Assembly: GCF_025698545.1 (NCBI RefSeq)
Contig: NC_068576.1
Span: 57,386,094 to 57,450,093, forward strand
Direction of reading: 5' to 3'
DNA: 64,000 nt
DNA from: Gossypium raimondii
Lineage: Eukaryota > Streptophyta > Magnoliopsida > Malvales > Malvaceae
Shown here: piece after piece, positions 37,609 through 48,794 of the stretch
How the letters are laid out: every line of letters begins with the position of its first letter
Numbering within the stretch: the first letter of the stretch is position 1
The notes under the pieces: generated by a model
Database searches by the model: none
The model's input: only the letters and a program-made list of their open reading frames with translations
What the model was told of the DNA's origin: nothing
Translations under genes and position numbers: made by a program

Positions 37609-39651
37609 ATGATACAAAAGAAATTCAATGAAGTTGATCGCCGGATTTTCTATTTTCCGGCAGTTCGTCCTTGCGAAACAGTATCTCCGGCGACCCTTCT
37701 CGGTTCCTTAATCGTTCTTTCTCAAAATATCGGTAATTACCAATCGAAATTCTTTGCTACCCAAAGAAGAAATTCCCGGGAAGCAATTCGGAAAATCGGG
37801 ATTTTACTTGTGTTTTTCGAGGAGATTCACGATCGGGGTTTAATCCTTCCCGAGACGGCCGTTCTTTGTTTCTCCGAGCTCCATCTTACTTTCCAAAAAA
37901 TCCGGTTCTTATTGGAGGATTGTTCACGAGAAGGAGCAAGACTATGGATTTTAATGAAGTCAGAGATGGTCGTCACTCAATTCCGCGTGCTCATTAGAAC
38001 TGTGGCCACCGCCTTCGACATTTTGCCGTTGAATTCGATGGATATTTGCGGCGAAGTGATGGAATTGGTGGAGTTGGTAGCGAAACAAGCACGGAAGGCG
38101 AGAATCGAAATCGACCCCAACGATGAACGAGCTATGAGACGAGTTCTTTCGGTTTTGGACTTGTTCGAGAAAGGAATCGAACCAGAATTTCAAGTCCTCA
38201 AATGGGTTCTTGATTATCTCGAGATCAAAACATGGAGCGATTGCAATAAGGAAATCAAGTTTTTGGAAGAACAATGGGTTGAAAGTGATGAAAGGGAAGT
38301 GCCGTTTCTAAGTAGCTTGCTGGGTTTCATGTGTTACTGTCGGGTAAGGATTTTCGATACATTAGATTACCAAAACGCGGACCAAACTGACGTACGATGT
38401 AATATGGAGGTTCTCAGTTGTTTAAATCCTGAAGATTTTCGTTGTCCGATATCATTAGAATTAATGATCGATCCTGTCACGGTCTCAACAGGACAAACGT
38501 ATGATCGATCATCAATACAAAAATGGTTAAAAGCAGGGCATACAATTTGTCCCAAAACAGGGGAGAAACTAACCAATACTGGATTGGTTCCAAACACAAA
38601 TCTCCGTAAGCTGATCCATCAATTCTGTGCCGACAATGGGGTGTCTCTAGCCAAAACAGGGAAGAAAACTCGGGACATAGCGAGGACGATCCTTCCTGGA
38701 AGTCCGGCAGCCGCCGAGGCAATGAAGTTTCTGTCGAGGATAGTAGCGAGGAACCTGGTTTTTGGAACGAGTGAGCAAAAAAACAAGGCAGCTTACGAGA
38801 TTCGTTTGCTTGCAAAAGCAAATATTTTTAACAGGTCTTGTCTGATTGAAGCTGGAACAATCCCACCACTTTTGAACTTGTTGTATTCTTTTAATAAGTC
38901 TATACAAGAGAATGCAATTGCAGCTCTTTTGAAGCTTTCAAAGCATGCAAATGGGAAGAAAATAGTGGTTGAAAATGGTGGATTGAGATCAATTGTTGCT
39001 GTTCTTAAAAGGGGAATAAGTTTAGAAGCAAAACAAACAGCTGCTGCGACTATATTTTATCTTTCTTCAGTGAAGGGATATAGAAGATTAATTGGTGAAA
39101 TTGATGAAACAATCCCTGCACTTGTTGATCTTATTAAAGAAGGTACCCCATGTGGGAAAAAAAATGGAGTGGTAGCACTATTTGGTCTGGCTTTATACCA
39201 TGGGAACCGTCAAAGGGTCATTGATGCTGGCACTATCCCGTTGCTCCTCCATATTATAGCGTCTTCGAATAAAGACGAGCTCATTGTGGATTCGTTAGCG
39301 CTTTTGGCAACGTTAGCCGAGTGTCTCGACGGAACGTTAGCGATCCTCCAGGCCTCCTCGTTTCCTTTAATAACCCGAATCTTGCAATCTACAACATCTC
39401 AAGCGGGGAAAGAGCATTGTGTTTCAATCTTCTTGTCTTGTTGCACTAATGGCGGTGACGAGGCCGTTGCCGTATTGGCTAAGGATACTTCGGTGATGAG
39501 CTCGTTGTACTCGGTTACGACGGACGGTACGGCTCAGGCAAGTAAAAAGGCTCGGTCGTTGATAAAGATGCTTCATAAATTCCATGAAACAAGCTCGTCT
39601 GGACAAGGGTGTCAAGCATTTACGAATGAACAATCAGTTCATGTTTGGTAG
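37609..39651 (+). CDS. PUB19: U-box/ARM E3 ubiquitin ligase, PUB18/PUB19 type
   Basis: E3 ligase that transfers ubiquitin from an E2 to target proteins. Arabidopsis PUB18 and PUB19 damp ABA and drought responses in guard cells. Single exon, 680 aa, as in this subfamily (Arabidopsis PUB18/19 are about 690 aa and intronless). The N-terminal UND region starts MIQKKFNEVDRRIFYFPAVR, with the family block FPAVRPCETVSPATLL. The U-box is at about 274-347 (EDFRCPISLELMIDPVTVST, then GQTYDRSSIQKWLKAGHTIC). ARM repeats follow from about 390 to 660 (for example NAIAALLKLSKHANGKKIVV). The ATG at 37609 is the first in frame and matches the family N-terminus. PUB18 versus PUB19 cannot be decided by eye; the symbol is provisional. 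Confidence 0.94.
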   Translation: MIQKKFNEVDRRIFYFPAVRPCETVSPATLLGSLIVLSQNIGNYQSKFFATQRRNSREAIRKIGILLVFFEEIHDRGLILPETAVLCFSELHLTFQKIRFLLEDCSREGARLWILMKSEMVVTQFRVLIRTVATAFDILPLNSMDICGEVMELVELVAKQARKARIEIDPNDERAMRRVLSVLDLFEKGIEPEFQVLKWVLDYLEIKTWSDCNKEIKFLEEQWVESDEREVPFLSSLLGFMCYCRVRIFDTLDYQNADQTDVRCNMEVLSCLNPEDFRCPISLELMIDPVTVSTGQTYDRSSIQKWLKAGHTICPKTGEKLTNTGLVPNTNLRKLIHQFCADNGVSLAKTGKKTRDIARTILPGSPAAAEAMKFLSRIVARNLVFGTSEQKNKAAYEIRLLAKANIFNRSCLIEAGTIPPLLNLLYSFNKSIQENAIAALLKLSKHANGKKIVVENGGLRSIVAVLKRGISLEAKQTAAATIFYLSSVKGYRRLIGEIDETIPALVDLIKEGTPCGKKNGVVALFGLALYHGNRQRVIDAGTIPLLLHIIASSNKDELIVDSLALLATLAECLDGTLAILQASSFPLITRILQSTTSQAGKEHCVSIFLSCCTNGGDEAVAVLAKDTSVMSSLYSVTTDGTAQASKKARSLIKMLHKFHETSSSGQGCQAFTNEQSVHVW

Positions 39652-40259
39652 TATAGTAAAATTTATTTGCTGCATGTAAATATATATACTTAATTAAGAT
39701 TTGAATTTCGAGACATTAGCTCAGTTTTTGTAGGAGCTAATGACTACACAATCATATACTTTACTTTTACCCTGAATTGAATTTTTTTTTATCATAATTC
39801 TTTTCTATCAAATAAAACTAAATAATTAAGATTTTGTGCGTCGAGAGACTTGAATGAAATTTCTTTCTTTGTTCGTTATGTATCTTTTCTTATTTCCTTA
39901 TTTCTTTTTTTATTTAAATATTTTCAAATAATTAGTTAACTAACTAATTAATAAATAGTTAATTTATTTCATAACAAGTAAATGAACAAAAATAAGCATA
40001 TTTACAATGACTATTTGAGAATAGAAATAATCATACAAATACAAACATGAAAGTTAAAAATAATTTTATATATACTTCAAATTTACCCTCCTTTCACACA
40101 TTGTTCTTCTTTTAATAAATTTTCAGCCTTGGTATATCTAAAAGCATTTAAAGCTTTTAATTTTAATACATAATTGCTCTAAAAAATTAAAAAAATCAAT
40201 TCTTTTACTTTTTCTTTTGATAGATAAAAAGTAAATTAATTATAGATTATTTGGTAATC
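39652..40259. other. 3' flank of the U-box gene
   Basis: AT-rich; includes the likely 3' UTR and poly(A) signals such as aataaaac near 39810. No other gene seen. Confidence 0.5.
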
Positions 40260-40746
40260 GCATGCTGAGCATCTATACATAATTGTTCCATCAATAGATT
40301 TGGAGTTTTCTGGAACACTTTAGGACTGTAAGTAAGATTCCTCATCGAACTAGTCAATTCATGCGTGACAAATTAGCCTCCCTTGGAATTTGTTGTATGA
40401 CCACATGCCAATCTCATCTACACAGATTTTGAATTCGTAAGATCAAATCTATGTATGAAACTACACAAGATGTATCAAAAATGACTCCAATAGTTAGAAC
40501 ACAATCCATTTCAACTACAATCTTCTCCCTCTTTGCATTCTGAGCCAATATGAGATCATCATATATTGCCCAAAGTTCAACTTGCTTAATGTTACATTTT
40601 CCAATGTTTCTCCCAACTCCACTAAGTCAAGTGCTGTGATCATCTCTCATCATTACTACTGCTGAAGCCAACCTCAAGCTTGGATTCCTTGTCCCATCTG
40701 TGTTAACCTTAATGTATCCAGAAGGCGGAGTTCTCCACTTCTGGTT
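40260..40746 (-). mobile_element. LINE-type RNase H remnant
   Basis: The minus strand encodes a decayed RNase H domain of the type at the end of plant LINE ORF2. WRTPPSGYIKVNTDGTRNPS is followed by GRNIGKC, VELWAIYDDLILAQNAKREK and IVVEMDC. The catalytic-type Asp of NTDG and the Glu of VELW are present, but an in-frame TGA interrupts after RDDHST and the frame decays further on. It is a different insertion from the LINE remnant at 32150-33060, as the order and distance do not fit a single copy. Plant genes with free-standing RNase H domains exist, but the stop argues against a live gene. Confidence 0.8.
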
Positions 40747-41396
40747 CTATGTATTCCTTCCACTATTGAAAATTAAAAATTGAAAACATGATAGTATTGT
40801 AAGACCATGTTAAGTTTTAGATTTGAAAACCAACAATTGGATAATTTGTACTCATAAAATTAACAAAAAAAAAAACAGCAGCTCAATAGTGTTTACATGT
40901 AATAAATTAATAAAAATTATTAGTTCAATTTACCAACAAATGGATTAATTTCTCAATTTTCAAAAAAATACAAAATTAATTTTTGAAAAATTAAAATAAG
41001 TAAGCTAAATTTTCAATTTTGTAAAATAGAGAAATGAAATTTGTAATTAAACCTAAAACTTAAAAAAATCCTTTATATCTCTTTCAAAATATAATTGTTT
41101 TTTTTAATCTTAAAATAATTATTATTAAACGGACAAACTATTAAACGCGGGTAGCACTAAAAATAATTAATTGAAACAGATTAAAAACCTCGGCAGAAAA
41201 ATTAATCTTCAAAGTCTCTCTGGTCTTTAGAATCCTAACTCGCAAGTTAGTAAGTATTCTTTGTTAATCTCTTTTAAAATTTAGATCTCTAATTTACAGC
41301 CTTCAATGTCCTTCTATTTCGATTCTCTATTTTCGGTACTTTCGAGAGTTGCTGTTTATGATTATCATTATTATATTTTATTTCAGCTAAGAAGAA
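40747..41396. promoter_or_regulatory. DSS1 promoter and 5' leader with a leader intron
   Basis: AT-rich upstream sequence leads into leader-like sequence near 41200-41249. A leader intron is likely at 41250-41386: the donor gtaagtat is strong and the acceptor tatttcag is preceded by a T-rich tract, 10 bases before the ATG. The transcription start was not fixed. Confidence 0.55.
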
Positions 41397-43394
41397 ATGG
41401 CAACTGAACAACCAAAGCCTCAAAATGAAGACATAAATATGGATTTGTTTGAAGATGACGATGAATTTGAAGAATTTGAAATCGATGGAGGTAATTTTTA
41501 TTTATCTTTTACTTTTTAAGGAAATTTCCGTGATTCTAGGGTTTAATTTAGGCATATGTTAAGTAATTAGGTATCAAGAAAAAATTGATGTCGATCCGTT
41601 TGATCTTTCTGTTTTCTTTCTATTTTTGTTAATGTTGGGCTATAAACTTATATTTAGGGGTTCGTTTTATAGATTTTTTGCTGTTCTGGGAATTTTTTTG
41701 AGCAGCGATACTTGTTGTTATTCATTAGGTCATTGCTTCTGTTGCAAATGTGCATTTGAAAATTGTGATGATATGAAACCAGTGTTATCGATGACTGGTT
41801 GCTGGTTGTGATTTCGTTGCAAAGGTGTTCATGTGTTAATATGTCTCATAGAGTTTGTTTCTTTAGGTATCTGAGACGTATAAGTTGCCTGAGTTCATTC
41901 ACTGGTTACCAAGGGGCAAATATCTACTGTTGAACTGTTTGTAAATGCAATTAATCTCCCTGATTTTGACCTAGATGGCCATATTATGCGAAATCTGGTT
42001 TGAAATCTTGTGCAAATTCATGCCTTGATCCTACACAAATAGAACTGATTCTTGATTTATTAGAAACTCTTTGCAGGCCTCGAGTTGATTGCCTACTCTT
42101 GTAGCTAATCTGTATCTTGATAACTATCCTAGCAACAAACCGGTGTTTAATTATAGTGAGTAAATTATAATGACTCTTTTTTTGTGCCACAATTTAGACT
42201 AATAAGTTTCGGACGGAAGCTCCATGCCTCAAGCTAGGATGGCCTATTATCATCTATATGACTATGGCAGTCTTTTCAAATTTGCCATATTTGAGATGTC
42301 ACCTTACAGCCGTCTTATCCTCCATGAGCTTGATTTCAGAATTAGCTATTGATAAGTATATTCCATGAGATGAAATCCGTCCTGATTTGAAGAGTTAAAT
42401 GTTATAAAGAGTGATAATTAAAAGCAAAATATCAACCTGAATATATTACATAGACTAGGAGTGCGAGAGAAAGAAGACAGGTGGCAATTTTCTTGTTGAA
42501 TAATTTAGAGAGATGGGTCCTTTGGGCTTTTGAGTTCACACTATTTGGTCTTGATGTATTTTTAATGTTCAAGTTCTTAAATTCATAATTGATTTCAAAA
42601 CTTGAAAAAGTAATTTGCATGTTAATACTTGTTTGAAGAGTATCGATTAAACATTTTTGTTGTATATCATTATATAAAAAGTTTCATTGTCATGTCATGT
42701 TGTACCTGTATTTGTTGCACCCGTATTGTTTCTGCTTCTTATGTTTACATATAGTTTTAATTAACATCGTATACTTTGGTTAGACTTATCCAAGGATTAA
42801 AATATGATGCTGGTATATTATTGTTTGTTCTTTTTTAATAGGGTTAAATCACTTTTTGGGACCTAAATTTGGCAACTACTCTCACATTGGGGCCTAAACA
42901 TTTTTGTGGTTCAAGTTAGTCCTTGAACTTGACAATTGTTTCTGCATTGGGGCTTGAACTTTTTTTTGTCAAGTTCAGGCCCCCAATATGAGAACAATTG
43001 TCAAGTTCAGGAACTAATTTGGACAAAAAAAAGTTGAAGCCCCAATGTGGTAACAAGTGCTTAGTTCAGCCCTAATATGGGAACAATTACTAAATTCAGA
43101 GCCAAACTTGGACCCAAAAAAAGTTCAAGCCCCAATGTGGGCATAGGTACCAAGTTCATGCCCCCAAATAGTGATTTAACCCTAAATAAATTCATATTAT
43201 ACTTTCCTTTTTCTCTCTCTAGTATTTAATACCATATCTGAGAGTATAAAATTGCAATCCGAACAGAGTGGGATGACAAGGAAGAAGGAAAGGAAGTGAC
43301 ACAGCAGTGGGAAGATGAATGGGATGATGATGATGTCAGTGACGACTTCTCACTGCAGCTGAGGAAGGAACTCGAGAATAACACCAAGAACTGA
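41397..43394 (+). CDS. DSS1: DSS1/SEM1, 26S proteasome lid subunit (RPN15)
   Basis: Small acidic, largely disordered protein that tethers the proteasome lid and also binds BRCA2 and the TREX-2 mRNA export complex. Two exons, 41397-41490 and 43267-43394, join to 73 aa, the normal family size. Exon 1 carries the first acidic motif (MDLFEDDDEFEEFEIDG). Exon 2 carries the second (QQWEDEWDDDDVSDDFSLQL) and the C-terminal helix RKELENNTKN. Both motifs and their spacing are diagnostic, including the paired Trp residues of WEDEWDDDD. The 1776-bp intron contains a hairpin MITE (42841-43182). Because each exon is about 100 bases, this gene is easily missed by an ORF search. Confidence 0.95.
42839..43184. 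mobile_element. Hairpin MITE with TA target duplication, in the DSS1 intron
   Basis: The element 42841-43182 starts gggttaaatcactttttggg. Its right end, read on the other strand, is gggttaaatcactatttggg. Repeated blocks ttgaacttgacaattgt and caagccccaatgtggg pair across the element, so nearly all of it can fold into one hairpin. It is flanked by TA on both sides (42839-42840 and 43183-43184), the duplication expected for Tc1/Mariner (Stowaway-like) elements. It lies between the two DSS1 exons, about 85 bases before the acceptor. Confidence 0.9.
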
Positions 43395-44333
43395 ACCAGA
43401 GTTGTGCTTCTCTATTGTCTTGCTTCCTCGTTTGAATTTATTTTGGTTTCCTTGTAAAACTGATGTTTGAGCTTTAACTCTTTCTGATTGGGATGTTTGA
43501 TAGAAACAGTGTGCATAAACCGGTTTTTATGGTTATCTGAAATATAGATTGTGTGGGTGTTTGCCTTGTTAAAGCTGTGTACATGTTTTGGTTTTTCCTT
43601 TTTTATATATACTAGTTGTGTGAAAACTAGGGCCGATATTGGTTCGGTCGGATTTTTTTGGGATTTTTTAACCTTCCCTTATTAGAGGCGAATCCTCGTT
43701 ATGGCCTAAGGTAGCCTTGGTCCTTTTTAAAAATTCTTGTTATATAGGTCCTCCGAATTTTTTGAAATATATTATTAAAAACCTTTGAAAAGTTTTAAAA
43801 AATTCAATTAGGCATTTCAAATTTTCATTTTGTAAATTTTCATAAAGCCTTTAAATTTTTTAAACATTTAATTAAACCTACCAAAACTTGTAAAAAATTT
43901 CACTAAAACCCTCGGTTTATAAAAATTTTAGTTAGCCCCCAAAATTGAATGCCAGGATCCACCATTGTTCATTATAATTGGTTATTGGTTTTTCATATTA
44001 ATTTTCGGTTTTGGATTTTTAGTCTTATATTGAGAAAATGAGTTTTTGTTTTAATGCTTTAAATATTATTTAGCAAAATTTAAAAAATCCTAAATATTTG
44101 TAAAATATAATAATTTTTAAGAACTTTTAAATTATTAACATTATTTTAAATATAAAATATTTATTTTTTATACTAGAAAAATTAAAATTACTTATAAATT
44201 AAATAAAAAATAGAATTAATTTTGGTGTCGAATAATTATGGTTTTCAAATTTGCATTTCATAAATCGTCAAAACATTTCGTTTCGGGTTGGTTTTCGATT
44301 TTTCTTGCACAGCCCTAGTGGAATCTATTTAGA
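43395..44333. other. DSS1 3' UTR and repeat-like spacer
   Basis: 43395-43620 is the likely 3' UTR. 43640-43970 looks like an old repeat of alternating short AT-rich phrases (aaaattcaattaggcatttc, cataaagcctttaaattttt) and has no coding frame. The rest is AT-rich with nothing recognised. Confidence 0.5.
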
Positions 44334-45457
44334 ACATAGGTGGGGTTTAGTATCAATAAAGACTCAATTTTGAAATTATTTACGGAAATGGACTGTTTTC
44401 AAAAATAATGTGCATGGACCTAAAAAACGCGCTGACCTTGACGTGTTTTCAGGGGATATCCCAGAAAAGCGCTTCCACGTCAGCGTTTTTCTCCTTGTGT
44501 CAGGCAAAAGCACGTTGATGTGGAAGTGCTTTACTAAAAAGTGCTGACGAGGACGTGCTTTGGCCGTGTTTTCCCCAACGGTCACCTCCAACGGCCGTTT
44601 AAAAATCAGACAGTTGGGCCTGCAACGGTCAGGTAAAAAAAAGTATAAACCCCCAACCCATTTTTTCACACCAAATTTTTTATTTTTCCAAATTTCTCTC
44701 TAAATTTCTCAAAAAGCTCTATAAGTTTTTTATTTTTGTCTGAATTATTATTATTTTTTATAATTTCTAAGAAATTTGATCGTGTTAGCAATTACCCGGC
44801 AATTAATTCATCTTGATTATAAACATATCTCCGTCGATCACATACAAATGGTAAGGGTTAATTCCATTTTTTAAATATTATTTAATTTTTTATTTAATTT
44901 TATAATTTAATTAAATTTTTTTATAATTTTTTTATAATAGTCGAAAATAGCCCGGCAAATAATTTTTTCAGCACACATCACATCAAATTTATTTTTTCAA
45001 AACCCGTCTTGTCAAAATTATTTTTTCCGGAACAATACTTAGCAATTAAAAAAATTAAACCCTAAACAATTAAAAACCTAATACCCTAATTTAAAATTTT
45101 CATAACCCTAATCAAACCCAAAAACCCTAAGTAGCAAATAACCCACTCGAGATTACACGGCCAAAAACGCTTCCACGTCAGAGCGATTTTGCCTGACATG
45201 AGGAAGAATGCCCTAATTAGCAAATAACCCACTGGGGATTACACGGCCAAAAGTGCTTCCACGTCAGAGCGCTTTTGCCTGGCACAAGGAAAAAAGTGTT
45301 GATGTGGAAGCGCTTTTCTGGGATATCCCCTAAAAACGCATCAAGGTCAGCGCGTTTTTGGGTTTTCAGTCCATACCTGTTATTATTTTTAAAAACGGCT
45401 CATTTCCGTAAATAATTTAAGAAATGGGCCTTTATTGGTACTAAACCCACATAGGTG
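44334..45457. mobile_element. 1106-bp Mutator-like foldback element with perfect 9-bp target duplication
   Basis: Element 44343-45448. The left end gggtttagtatcaataaag and the right end on the other strand gggtttagtaccaataaag start terminal inverted repeats that continue for about 200 bases, including aaattatttacggaaatg, aacgcgctgaccttga and ggggatatcccagaaaagcg in both arms. It is flanked by acataggtg at 44334-44342 and 45449-45457. A 9-bp duplication with long inverted repeats is the signature of Mutator-like elements. There is no transposase gene, so this is a non-autonomous copy. Confidence 0.92.
45125..45296. repeat. Tandem duplication of 86 bp inside the foldback element
   Basis: 45125-45210 and 45211-45296 share agcaaataacccact, attacacggccaaaa, cgcttccacgtcagagcg-like and ttttgcctg in order, with a few base changes. 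It makes the right arm longer than the left. Confidence 0.8.
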
Positions 45458-46390
45458 TGCATTTAAAAATAATACAAAATAAATAATAAAACATAAGATT
45501 TAAAATTAATAATAATAACACAAATGCAGTATGCTTTAAATTAAAATAAAGAAAATTAGATTAAATTGCATATAAAAGAGAAAATTTAAATAGGTAAATA
45601 AATGTTAAATGCATTCTAATTGGTTATTATGGTATTGTCATTTTGATGAGTTTATATCGAGTTGGCGTATAATACCAATTCAATTAATAATATTATTAAT
45701 ATATATACAAATAAAGTGGATGAAACAATTTGTGTAATAAATAAAAACATCCAAATTTATTATCTTACTTTTGTTTTTGACTCTTTGTTGCAGTTGATAT
45801 GCCTATCTTTTACTGCTTTAGTCCCTCTCATAGATATTTCGTGATGTTCATATATATATATATATATTATTTATGCTCTGCCAAAAATGTAGTGGTCAAA
45901 ATTGAAGTATGTATTTTTCATTGTGAATTAGTTTTTTTTTAATGAACAATTTTAGACGCTATTTTTTCATGCAGTGATTAGAATACGAATCCGAGCCTGC
46001 TGCTGGCAACACACATGTATAGATGTTTCTGATATTGATTTGTATTCATGGCTTAGCTCTATGAATTACTTACCCTAAAACTGGGGTAAATCCAAAAGAA
46101 TCGATGGTTTAAAAAATTGCTGCCTCTATCTCGTACTCAAGAGTCAAGTGTTCATAAAAGAAATGCAATGTTTTCCAAGTAGATATGAGCTGCATGTGGC
46201 AATGTAGCTCAAAAGTGTGTACACCTAATGTTTCCACGAGTGAGCAACAACCCTACATGAGAATGGCTCATGCATGGGACCGCAAATTGCCAAATAAGAA
46301 GAATGTGTGTAAAATACCACAAATTGCTACAATGTCACTCTCCCTTTCCTTGCTTTACTTCATTTAGAGTTCTAACACCACAACTGCGTT

Positions 46391-46481
46391 CGCTACAAAA
46401 TTCGTAACGCAATTTAGAACTACTTTTATTGCAATGAAATTCGTAGCGCCAATTTAAAACTGCTTTTATCGGTTATAAATA
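46391..46481 (+). promoter_or_regulatory. Tandem ~40-bp repeat followed by a TATA box
   Basis: Two imperfect copies of about 40 bp (sharing aaattcgta, cgc, aattta and actgcttttat-like blocks, near 46397 and 46436) lie directly before tataaata at 46474-46481. The arrangement resembles a small promoter for the open frame at 46597. This is an inference from spacing only. Confidence 0.3.
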
Positions 46482-46596
46482 GGGGAGTACGTGGTTTCTT
46501 TTCATTACTCAACAACCTCTCTTAATTCCCTGGATTCAGTTTCTTCTAGTTGTAGGGGACGATTACCCAACAACTCCAACGGTGATTGTCAATAGC

Positions 46597-46731
46597 ATGA
46601 AACCTGCAACAAGCCTTTCCAAGCTACACATCACCAACCACCATGTTGCGAGCCGTCTATTTATTTACATGGAAAATGATGGGGATGATGACGATGATGA
46701 CGATGGAGCTGATGTTGCACCTGCGGCGTAG
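46597..46731 (+). CDS. Hypothetical 44-aa peptide with an acidic tail
   Basis: The ATG at 46597 opens a 44-codon frame ending TAG at 46729-46731. The peptide has a basic/His-containing first half (MKPATSLSKLHITNHHVASR) and a second half with seven consecutive Asp residues followed by GADVAPAA. A TATA box lies about 120 bases upstream and AATAAA-like signals follow near 46985. I do not recognise a family. It could be a real small peptide, the last exon of something larger, or chance. Confidence 0.25.
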   Translation: MKPATSLSKLHITNHHVASRLFIYMENDGDDDDDDDGADVAPAA

Positions 46732-48794
46732 CTGACTAATGACATCATGGAGTTGTAGAGGAGTACCAATCGGTATCGAGCTGGAGATTATTTATGTATT
46801 TATAGACTTAGTAGCCAGTGATGTACTGGTATATGTAGCTTAATCATGCTGATGGTTGGCTAAATAGCATCAGACTTACTCTTAGTTCTTGGAGACTATG
46901 AGTCACTAGTAACTACTCACTATAGCTTGTCACTTGGGACTATACTACAAAGTGGCTTCCATGCTAATACATATATTTAGTAGCAATAAATGCTGATTTC
47001 ACTCTCTCCTTCTCTCTTTCGTAATCAAATCTTGAATCTGCTAAATGTTATCTTTTAAAGCCCATCTTAACTAAATTCAGCTTTAGGTTTCAGCCAGGAC
47101 CTCATGATACCATGCTTAGGGTTTACTTGTTTAATTAGGATACAACCATAATTAAATTTGTTGTGCAATGATTCTGAACTCCCTGGATAAGAAAACACAT
47201 TACATACCCTTATCCTTCGCCACATTATATGCTTCATTATACATTGTTTAACAACTATTATCTGATAAAATATTTATTATTAGTGCTCTTCACTTGAAGT
47301 GTAGCACATTTCAAAATGTAAAAAACAACTCACTTTAATTATTTGAATATGTAGTTGATAAAAGTTATATATTTTACACTAATCTTTTAGTATTTAATTC
47401 AAGCTATAAAATTAGTATGATAAAAATATCATTTTAAGAATATATATATAAGGATAATTTAATAATTTTTAAACAAATTAGTGTCATAATACTAACTTAA
47501 TCAAGAGTTTATATATATATATTCCCATTTTAGCATACATAATTATTAGATTTGATATGGTGATTGTTTTGACTGTTTAATGGGGAACATAATTATTTTG
47601 GTGCATATGCAATCTTTTGTACTGCTTTAGTCCTCTCATAGATATTTGGTGAAGATGCTTCAAATCAATGCCCTTTTAGATGTCATCTCTCTTTGGTTAT
47701 GTATTGTGAATAAACATTTGAATATGTTAAAATTATTAAATGGAGATGAAAGTTGAAGTTAATTGATATTAATCAGAATGCCCAAAGAAAATATTAAAAA
47801 GACCCATCAAAACTCAAAAAATATTAACAAAAATATAAGCCAATGACTAGCTATAGCCATAAAAAAAAATAGCAACAAATACCTGTAATTTCAGGATTAG
47901 AGTGATGTATTAGGGTTAACACTATCTCTTAATTAAGAGCTGGTATTATCATCTACCTTACTCTCCATATTTTCTTTTGGAAAATGTTTGAAATGGTTTA
48001 TTCCGATTCACCCAGCTTTTTCAAAAGAAAATAATGCACCATCCCGCATCACTTCTGAATCAATTTGTTTTGCAAACCAAATTATAGAAATCTCCAAAGA
48101 TATTGAAGAAAGGAAACTACAGAGAGTTGGAGTAAATTTCCTTGTAACTGAAATCTTGGATTGACGCCCTACAACTATTACACAAAATAACTTTACCACT
48201 AATGCCTAAATGTTTCATATATGCTAATCAACCATCCCTTCATTTGGGCTACGATACTAGCAATTGTAGCCTACTGCACGAGGTGCATAAAATAAACTTG
48301 GATTCACGAACCCCTGCCGGTATGAATATTTTTTCATTTAAACTCTTTTATAATTTATAAAATTTTAAATTAATAATAGTAAAATTATATTTCAACCTTC
48401 CTAAATATAATAAAAATTTAATTTAATTTTTTAAAAATTCTAAATATATAAACTATTAAATTTATGAAATTACATTCTTTTTATTATTTTTATTATTGTA
48501 ACCATATCTAATTTAATTTTTGACTCTAAAAGAATTTTCTAGATCGGCCTTAATAATGTCTTGGTCTAGTGTATAATATATAGAGTGGAGGAGGCAGTCC
48601 ACATCCAGACTGGCAAATTAAAAAAAGGTATATATAAGATTCCATTAAAATAAACAAAGTAAAAAGCTTTACAATCATTAAACAAGCTTGGATTGAATTG
48701 TCATGTTTTGTTTTCATTATAATACAAATTAGACTTGTCTAACCTTTAAGCAACCGTCTTTTCTTTTTTATATGCATTTGGGAAATACTTCTTT
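46732..48794. other. Spacer downstream of the kinase gene
   Basis: Mostly AT-rich. 47605-47650 repeats about 50 bases seen at 45793-45842 (ctgctttagtc...ctcatagatattt) in the same orientation. 48303-48545 is a family B-like element. No gene recognised. The 3' UTR of the kinase gene on the minus strand occupies the right end. Confidence 0.5.
48303..48545. mobile_element. Degraded family B element, copy 5 (inverted)
   Basis: Read on the minus strand it shows the family B order: ttagagtcaaaaattaaatt, then attttaaaaaattaaattaa. The terminal repeats are weak. Confidence 0.45.

Noticed and set aside
38477-38907. Minus-strand open frames inside the U-box gene
   Set aside because: They are antisense to conserved U-box and ARM codons.
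44376-44669. 97-codon minus-strand frame
   Set aside because: It lies wholly in the arm of the foldback element and has no domain; long inverted repeats often leave open frames.
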